Part shown: positions 7,477 through 12,297 of the stretch, piece by piece | Numbering within the stretch: position 1 is the first letter of the stretch | Layout: every line of letters begins with the position of its first letter | From: Bacteroidales bacterium | GTDB taxonomy: Bacteria > Bacteroidota > Bacteroidia > Bacteroidales > UBA932 | Reading direction: 5' to 3' | Length of the DNA: 12,297 bases | Assembly (NCBI GenBank): GCA_017551215.1 | Contig: JAFZMA010000077.1 | Location: forward strand, 1-12,297 | The notes under the pieces: model-generated | Database searches by the model: none | What the model saw: the letters and a program-made list of their open reading frames with translations, nothing else | Told to the model about the DNA's origin: nothing | Made by a program: the position numbers and the translations under genes

Positions 7477-8676
7477 ATGTGTGGAAGGATAGCCATAACC
7501 GGTGCCGGTATAGTGTCCTCTTTGGGAACGGGTCTTGAAGAGACTCGCCTCTCCCTTATGGAGAAAAAATCCTGCATAGCTCCACCAAAACATCTTAAGA
7601 CTGTTCATGTCAACCTTCCTTGCGGGGAGGTTGATTTGTCTGATAGCCAGCTGTATGACCTCTGCCACGAGGACAGGGGTAGGGTTCTTTCCCGTTCGTC
7701 CCTTCTGGGAATTGTGGCGGCAAGGCAGGCGGAGGAGGATGCTCTTCTTGGGGCTGGCTCAAGGGTTGCTTTCATCAACGGCACTACCGTTGGCGGAATG
7801 GACATAACGGAAACTCATCTGGAAGATTATGACAGGGGTTCCGATTATGACGCCCTTATTCCACTTCACCTGTACGGCCTTGCTACAGACGCCATTGCAG
7901 ATTCCCTAAACTGCAAGGTTGTATTTTCGGACGTAATTTCCACGGCTTGTTCGGCTGCAGCAAATGCCATTGCCTTTGGAGCCGAACTCATCAAGAGCGG
8001 AAGGTACGATGTGGTGATAGCCGGCGGAACGGAATGTCTTACTCTGTATCATTTCAACGGGTTCAATTCCCTTATGATATTGGACGAGAGGCCTTGCCGG
8101 CCGTTTGACGCATCGCGCAAAGGCCTGAATCTGGGAGAGGGAGCGGCATACATAGTTCTGGAAACGGAGGAGCATGCAGCTGCCAGGGGAGCCAGAATCC
8201 GTGCGTTTCTTTCCGGATGGGGGAACAGCTGCGATGCCTATCACCAGACGGCGTCTTCTCCGGAGGGAACCGGCGCCGTTCTGGCAATGAAGGAGGCTTT
8301 GGATATGGCTGGGCTCACTCCGTCTGACATAGATTACGTGAATGCTCACGGAACAGGAACGGAAAACAACGATCTGTCTGAAGGCAAGGCGCTTATGACC
8401 CTGTTCGGAGACAAGATTCCATACGTTGGCTCCACCAAGAGTTTTACCGGACACGCTACGAGCGCGGCCGCTGCGCTGGAGGCTGTAATAAGCCTTCTGT
8501 GTCTGGAACATGGGTTCATCCCGGCTAACCTGAGACTGGAGAATGTAGACCCTGAACTGGATTTTTCTCCTGTTACAGAAACGGTTGAAAACGTTAAACT
8601 GAAACATGTGCTTTCCAACTCGTTCGGGTTTGGAGGGAATGACACTTCTCTGATTTTTACATTTGCGGAATCATGA
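7477..8676 (+). CDS. beta-ketoacyl-ACP synthase (FabB/FabF-type), active
   Basis: This 399-aa ketosynthase makes the decarboxylative Claisen condensation of acyl-enzyme with malonyl-ACP. The catalytic triad is complete: C158 in STACSAAANAI, H291 in NAHGTGTENND and H326 in KSFTGHATSAAAALEA, with K321. The C-terminal glycine loop NSFGFGGNDTSLIF (381-394) is present. The family length is about 410 aa. Its stop overlaps the ATG of the following ketosynthase-like gene (ATGA), which suggests equal production and a heterodimer, as for the KS/CLF pair ApeO/ApeC in E. coli aryl-polyene synthesis. It could also be one of several ketosynthases of the pathway, the others lying outside the window. Confidence 0.93.
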   Translation: MCGRIAITGAGIVSSLGTGLEETRLSLMEKKSCIAPPKHLKTVHVNLPCGEVDLSDSQLYDLCHEDRGRVLSRSSLLGIVAARQAEEDALLGAGSRVAFINGTTVGGMDITETHLEDYDRGSDYDALIPLHLYGLATDAIADSLNCKVVFSDVISTACSAAANAIAFGAELIKSGRYDVVIAGGTECLTLYHFNGFNSLMILDERPCRPFDASRKGLNLGEGAAYIVLETEEHAAARGARIRAFLSGWGNSCDAYHQTASSPEGTGAVLAMKEALDMAGLTPSDIDYVNAHGTGTENNDLSEGKALMTLFGDKIPYVGSTKSFTGHATSAAAALEAVISLLCLEHGFIPANLRLENVDPELDFSPVTETVENVKLKHVLSNSFGFGGNDTSLIFTFAES

Positions 8677-9632
8677 AAGGGGGAAAAGCATACATAATAT
8701 CGGCCTCTCATATTTCTGCCCAGGAGCCTTTCTGCGGGATAGAGAAATTTGAACCTATTCCTATGGAAGGGGCTATGGTCAATTGTAAAGATCCGGATTT
8801 CAAGCCTTTCATACCCCCTATGGCGGCAAGGAGGATGAGTTCCATACTCAGACGCTGTATAGCCGTTTCCAAATATGTGCTCGAAAAGGCATCAATAACC
8901 TGCCCGGACGCCATAATCACTGGAAGCGGAAACGGTTGCGTGGCAGACACGGATTCTTTTCTCAGGCAGATGATTACAGAGAAAGAGCTCATGCTCAACC
9001 CTTCCAAATTCATATTCTCCACGCCAAACACCATGGGTTCCCAGATAGCGATAGCCCTTGGCTGCCACGGGTTCAACTCCACGCACGTAAATGACGGATT
9101 TGCCTTTGAAGGGGCGCTGCTGGATGCCATGCTTCTGCTCGGGAAAGGGAAAGTTGGGAATGTTCTCCTCTGTGCTGCAGACCAGATGGCAGACGGGCTG
9201 TACCATCTCGTAAACAGGGAGTCTCTGTGGAAAGGCCTTCCGGCTTCTGAGGGTACTATAGGATTTGTGTGCTCATCAGATTCCAGCGGAGCCGTCTGCC
9301 AAGTAGATGATATTCTTGTAACCAGAGACAACCCGTCCTGGGAACTGGACCGCTTCCTATCTTCCAATGGATTGAGCTGGAGAGATATAGACATTGTTGT
9401 GACATCTGACTTGCCGGATGAAAAGAGAGACAGGTTCCCGTTCCTTCCGGAGGGCACGCAAAGACTTACATATAAGCAGTATTGCGGTCAGTTCCTGGCT
9501 GCGCCTGCTTTCGGTCTGTTCTTCTGTTCGGAGCTGATTCGCACATCCAACAAGCCTTTGAGAATCCTGCTGGCTGGAAAAAGCAGGGATAGTTATTCAT
9601 TCACTTTGACTAGCAGCTTATGTACAAACTGA
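8673..9632 (+). CDS. ketosynthase-like protein without catalytic triad (chain-length-factor-like)
   Basis: This 319-aa protein matches the ketosynthase N-terminal fold (Ketoacyl-synt_2 type): IITGSGNGCVADT (81-93), FIFSTPNTMGSQIAIALG (113-130), FNSTHVNDGFAFEGALLDAM (134-153). It is about 80 residues shorter than a full ketosynthase. No Cys falls between residues 132 and 166, where the nucleophile should be. The first His motif is replaced by VVTSDLPDEKRD (242-253), and the second GH reads GQ in KQYCGQFLAAPAF (268-280). It is therefore probably inactive alone and acts as partner of the preceding enzyme, setting chain length; this is inference from the family of chain-length factors. It overlaps its upstream neighbour by 4 bases and the next gene by 13. 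Confidence 0.82.
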   Translation: MKGGKAYIISASHISAQEPFCGIEKFEPIPMEGAMVNCKDPDFKPFIPPMAARRMSSILRRCIAVSKYVLEKASITCPDAIITGSGNGCVADTDSFLRQMITEKELMLNPSKFIFSTPNTMGSQIAIALGCHGFNSTHVNDGFAFEGALLDAMLLLGKGKVGNVLLCAADQMADGLYHLVNRESLWKGLPASEGTIGFVCSSDSSGAVCQVDDILVTRDNPSWELDRFLSSNGLSWRDIDIVVTSDLPDEKRDRFPFLPEGTQRLTYKQYCGQFLAAPAFGLFFCSELIRTSNKPLRILLAGKSRDSYSFTLTSSLCTN

Positions 9633-9976
9633 TACTCTTTTCCATAATCCAGAGCGCACTTCTGGTGGCTGGCCAGATGTTCCTCAAGTTCACCATGAAC
9701 AGGATAGACAAGCTGGCCTTTACGTGGAAATGCATAAAGCAGCTCTTTACGGACTATAATTTCCTGCTTTGCGGACTCTGCATGGGCGGAGCTTCCGTTC
9801 TCTGGTTCTACATTCTAAAGAACTATCCTTTCAGTGCCGCATATCCGATGATAAGTTTCAGTTACGTTCTTGGTCTGGTAGTTGCAGGAGTGGTATTCCA
9901 TGAGCACATACCGTTTGTAAGATACATTGGCGTGGCTCTGATAATTGTAGGTGCAATACTCATTGTCCAGAAATGA
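9620..9976 (+). CDS. small EamA/SMR-type four-helix membrane protein
   Basis: This 118-aa protein has four predicted membrane helices (about 4-20, 47-66, 72-94, 98-116). The motif KNYPFSAAYPMISFSYVLGL (67-86), followed by F-H-E in the next loop and a GVALIIVGAILI helix, fits the ArnE/ArnF and small drug/metabolite transporter subfamily. ArnE/F-like proteins flip polyprenyl-phosphate sugars across the inner membrane. With a GT2 glycosyltransferase two genes downstream, a lipid-linked sugar flippase role is possible (inference); export of small lipids or a structural role are alternatives. Its start lies inside the end of the ketosynthase-like gene (13-base overlap) and its stop overlaps the next start (ATGA). 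Confidence 0.8.
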   Translation: MYKLILFSIIQSALLVAGQMFLKFTMNRIDKLAFTWKCIKQLFTDYNFLLCGLCMGGASVLWFYILKNYPFSAAYPMISFSYVLGLVVAGVVFHEHIPFVRYIGVALIIVGAILIVQK

Positions 9977-10572
9977 TCAGACTTAGACTTGTCATATTGG
10001 CTTTGCTGATTATGGCTCCGCTGTGGGCCTATTCCCAGACTCCTCAGGAAAAGGAAGCCTTCGGCCGCATTGTGGCATCCACAACCGGAATGAAGACGAT
10101 GACTGCGGATTTTACTGAAACCAAGCACCTTGAGATGCTCAGCGATGACGTTACCCAGACCGGAAAACTCTGGTACGTGTCCCCGTCTAACATGAGGTGG
10201 GAGTATGGCAAGGATTTCTACGGGGTTTACAGTCCAAAGGCAGTGTACATGGTCCGCGGAGGAAAAAGGGACGGAGCGCTCACAAGGGGATTCTCCCAGA
10301 CCGCCAAGATGGTCACAAGCCTTATCAGCAATCTCAGCGATAACATAAAGGATTACAGGGTGACATACGTTAAAGACGGCAAAGACCTGAAAATTACCGC
10401 AGTGCCCACATCGCCGAGGATGAAGGGGATGGTGGATTCAGTGGTGATGAAGTTCGATATGGCCACCTGTCTCATCAAGTCCTTTGAAATCCGCAATAAA
10501 GCCGGATACACCCTGATTACATTCTCTTCCGTGAAGAAGGATGTGGATATAGATTCTCAACTCTTCAATTGA
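9973..10572 (+). CDS. LolA-like periplasmic lipid/lipoprotein carrier
   Basis: This 199-aa secreted protein has a signal peptide at residues 1-21 (hydrophobic LVILALLIMAPLWA, cleavage near AYS-QT). The mature part follows the LolA pattern: MTADFTETKHLEML (44-57), GKLWYVSPSNMRWEY (64-78), then beta strands with basic patches, ending in SFEIRNKAGYTLITFSSV. LolA proteins carry acyl chains through the periplasm in a greasy half-barrel. A second, cluster-linked LolA is common in aryl-polyene/flexirubin clusters together with an MMPL exporter, so it probably carries the pathway's lipid, not lipoproteins in general (inference). It overlaps the previous gene by 4 bases and ends 6 bases before the glycosyltransferase gene. 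Confidence 0.83.
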   Translation: MIRLRLVILALLIMAPLWAYSQTPQEKEAFGRIVASTTGMKTMTADFTETKHLEMLSDDVTQTGKLWYVSPSNMRWEYGKDFYGVYSPKAVYMVRGGKRDGALTRGFSQTAKMVTSLISNLSDNIKDYRVTYVKDGKDLKITAVPTSPRMKGMVDSVVMKFDMATCLIKSFEIRNKAGYTLITFSSVKKDVDIDSQLFN

Positions 10573-10578
10573 TTTGCG

Positions 10579-11313
10579 ATGGAGCTGCCTTTATGTTTCA
10601 TAGTGCCTTTCTATAACAATGTAAAGACGGTGGGCTCTGTCATAACAAGCGTTAAAGACGCCGGTTACAGCGTTATAGCTGTTGATGACGGCTCTACTGA
10701 CGGAAGCTTTGACCAGGCTCGGAAAGCCAGTCCTCTGGCGGTGGTTTCATACCCGGAGAACAGGGGCAAGGGCTACGCGCTGAGGCAGGGATTCAAGAAG
10801 GCCCTAGAGGAGGGGTTCAGATACGCCATGGTCTTTGATGCAGACGGGCAGCACACGCTTTCCGGGGCAAAGGCAATGATAGACGCGGCTCTGGAACTTC
10901 CTGAAAACAAGCGCTCCAGAACAATAATCGTGGGTAGCCGCAACCGCAGGGGAGCAGACGGAGGAGGAAAGTTTGCGAATAACTTCTCCAACTTCTGGCT
11001 GACAGTTCAGACCGGCAAAAAGCTCGGCGATACACAGAGCGGAATGAGGCTCTATCCTCTGGAGAGAATCTGCCGGGTGAATTTCCTAGGGAATAGGTAC
11101 GAGTTTGAGACAGAGATTCTTGTGAGGATGGCATGGAGAGGTTTCTCCCTTATGGAAGTGCCGGTGGACGTTATCTATCCGGAAGACCGTGTGACCCATT
11201 TCCGAAAGGGTGCGGACTTTACCAGGATTTCTCTTATGAACACGTTTCTTACGGGGGCGGCTGTCTTTTACGGCTACCCTCGTATGCTTATAGAAAAACT
11301 CAGGAGGAAATGA
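10579..11313 (+). CDS. family 2 glycosyltransferase (DPM1-like)
   Basis: This 244-aa GT-A glycosyltransferase has DDGSTD (36-41), VFDADGQH (85-92, the DXD metal site), VGSRNRRG (118-125), DTQSGMRLY (151-159) and YEFETEIL (174-181). The pattern is close to dolichol/undecaprenyl-phosphate glycosyltransferases, but no C-terminal membrane helices follow. It would move a sugar from a nucleotide donor to a lipid or polyprenyl phosphate at the inner membrane. GT2 enzymes of this kind recur in aryl-polyene/flexirubin clusters; the sugar and acceptor are not readable here. The MurU-like gene upstream could supply a UDP-sugar, but that is speculation. The next start follows one base after its stop. Confidence 0.88.
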   Translation: MELPLCFIVPFYNNVKTVGSVITSVKDAGYSVIAVDDGSTDGSFDQARKASPLAVVSYPENRGKGYALRQGFKKALEEGFRYAMVFDADGQHTLSGAKAMIDAALELPENKRSRTIIVGSRNRRGADGGGKFANNFSNFWLTVQTGKKLGDTQSGMRLYPLERICRVNFLGNRYEFETEILVRMAWRGFSLMEVPVDVIYPEDRVTHFRKGADFTRISLMNTFLTGAAVFYGYPRMLIEKLRRK

Positions 11314-11314
11314 C

Positions 11315-12297
11315 ATGGAGAAATTTTTCCTGAGGATATACGACTTTTTTGCTGGCGGAAGGCGATGGCTGGCTTTTGTTATTCCGCTGGTCATCCTTGC
11401 CGGATTCTGGCTGTGTGCCCGCAAGATCTCTCTGAATGAGGATATTGCGGCATTTCTGCCTTACGGGAGCGGGGAGAGCAGCCGGCAGAGCCAGTTCGTT
11501 TACCAGAATCTGAGGAAGCAGGACAAGGTGATGGGCCTGCTGCGCCTTAAGGAGAATAAGGAAGATATATACCAGACCATAGACAGGCTGGCCGAGGCGG
11601 CGGATGAATTCACCTTCCGCATTGAGCAGGAGGAAATTGAGGGCATCAAGGATCCGATGTTCAGGGTGGATGCCGGCTCCATGCTGGGCGTGGCATCCTT
11701 TATCGCTGAGAACATGCCTTATTTTCTGGACTCTGAAGATTACTCTGCGATGGATTCCATTATTCAGAGGGGGGATTTCCTTGTGGCACTGGAAGAGGAC
11801 AGGGCATCTCTGGTTTCCACTTCCGGAATTACACAGGGCATAGTTTCCGCGGATCCTTTTCACTTTTCCGCCGGCCTTCTGAAAAAGCTGTCGGACCTGG
11901 GTTCGGAGAGCGGATACAAGGTTATAGGAGACTATCTGTATACACCGGATTCTCTGGCTGTAATGATGTACTTCTCGTCTGGATTCGGAGGGAGTGAGAC
12001 TAACCATAACAAGCAGATGCTCAGCCGGGTATATGCCGTAAGGGATTCTGTCCAGGCCAAGTTTCCGGATGTGGAGATGACCTTTACAGGTTCTCCTGTG
12101 GTGGCTGTGATGAATGCGGACAGGATGATGCAAGACTCCGTGTGGTGCGCCTCCATAGCCGTGGCATTGATAATTATCCTTCTGGCCTGGTATTTCAGAA
12201 GGGTAAGGCCAATAGTTCTCATCTGCATACCGGTAATCTTTGGCATAGCCGCGGGACTTGCGTTCATGGGAGCGTTCAAGGCGGAAGTTTCCAGCGT
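11315..12297 (+). CDS. MMPL/RND-type lipid exporter (N-terminal part)
   Basis: The frame is open from the ATG at 11315 to the right edge: 327 complete codons, with the rest cut off. Residues 18-36 form the first membrane helix, followed by the family-typical NEDIAAFLP (41-49), a periplasmic domain of about 230 residues with TFTGSPVVAV (256-265) near its end, and two further helices (about 277-294 and 298-320). This is the first half of an MMPL-family exporter, which uses the proton gradient to move lipids from the inner membrane; full-length members are about 750-900 aa. It sits directly behind the LolA-like and GT2 genes, and MMPL plus LolA is a recurring export pair in aryl-polyene clusters. 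Confidence 0.85.
   Translation, partial: MEKFFLRIYDFFAGGRRWLAFVIPLVILAGFWLCARKISLNEDIAAFLPYGSGESSRQSQFVYQNLRKQDKVMGLLRLKENKEDIYQTIDRLAEAADEFTFRIEQEEIEGIKDPMFRVDAGSMLGVASFIAENMPYFLDSEDYSAMDSIIQRGDFLVALEEDRASLVSTSGITQGIVSADPFHFSAGLLKKLSDLGSESGYKVIGDYLYTPDSLAVMMYFSSGFGGSETNHNKQMLSRVYAVRDSVQAKFPDVEMTFTGSPVVAVMNADRMMQDSVWCASIAVALIIILLAWYFRRVRPIVLICIPVIFGIAAGLAFMGAFKAEVSS

Noticed and set aside
8708..9457. A 249-codon open frame on the minus strand within the ketosynthase-like gene
   Set aside because: Antisense shadow. The sense frame has ketosynthase-fold motifs and overlaps its neighbours as expected in an operon.
11300..12133. A 277-codon open frame on the minus strand within the exporter gene
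   Set aside because: The plus frame from 11315 is open to the edge and has the MMPL motifs and membrane helices; the minus frame has none and is rich in His, Arg and Leu as shadows often are.

Overview
The window looks like a chromosomal piece of a Bacteroidota genome, most likely an uncultured or gut-type member of the Bacteroidales. The evidence is a Bacteroidota-type 'putative porin' gene, a kinase with a RapZ C-terminal domain, -7 promoter boxes of the TAnnTTTG type, very tight gene packing and little use of strong Shine-Dalgarno sites. The genus cannot be decided from what is visible.

Left arm (1-3198, minus strand): a nicotinate phosphoribosyltransferase for NAD salvage, whose last 11 bases overlap the start of a large outer-membrane porin-like protein. 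The porin gene runs off the left edge. An 89-base divergent intergenic region (3199-3287) carries a candidate promoter in each direction.

Right arm (3288-12297, plus strand): eleven genes in one direction with gaps of 1 to 39 bases or overlaps of 4 to 13 bases, so probably one operon. The first two genes resemble the AmgK/MurU pair, which turns cell-wall amino sugars into UDP-sugars. The kinase carries a fused C-terminal RapZ domain, the part of RapZ that senses glucosamine-6-phosphate in E. coli. The remaining nine look like one part of an aryl-polyene/flexirubin-type lipid pathway. They are a FabG ketoreductase, an LpxL-like acyltransferase, an acyl carrier protein, a complete ketosynthase, a ketosynthase-like partner without catalytic residues, a small EamA/SMR-type membrane protein, a LolA-like periplasmic lipid carrier, a GT2 glycosyltransferase and the start of an MMPL/RND-type exporter.

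How they could work together (inference): ACP, the ketosynthase pair and FabG extend and reduce a chain. The acyltransferase moves it onto a glycerol or sugar lipid, the glycosyltransferase and the small membrane protein may add or flip a sugar, and the LolA-like protein and the MMPL exporter carry the lipid to the outer membrane. Dehydratases, the starter-unit lyase or ligase and further ketosynthases are not in the window and would be expected past the right edge. No RNA genes, mobile elements, CRISPR arrays or clear terminators were seen.
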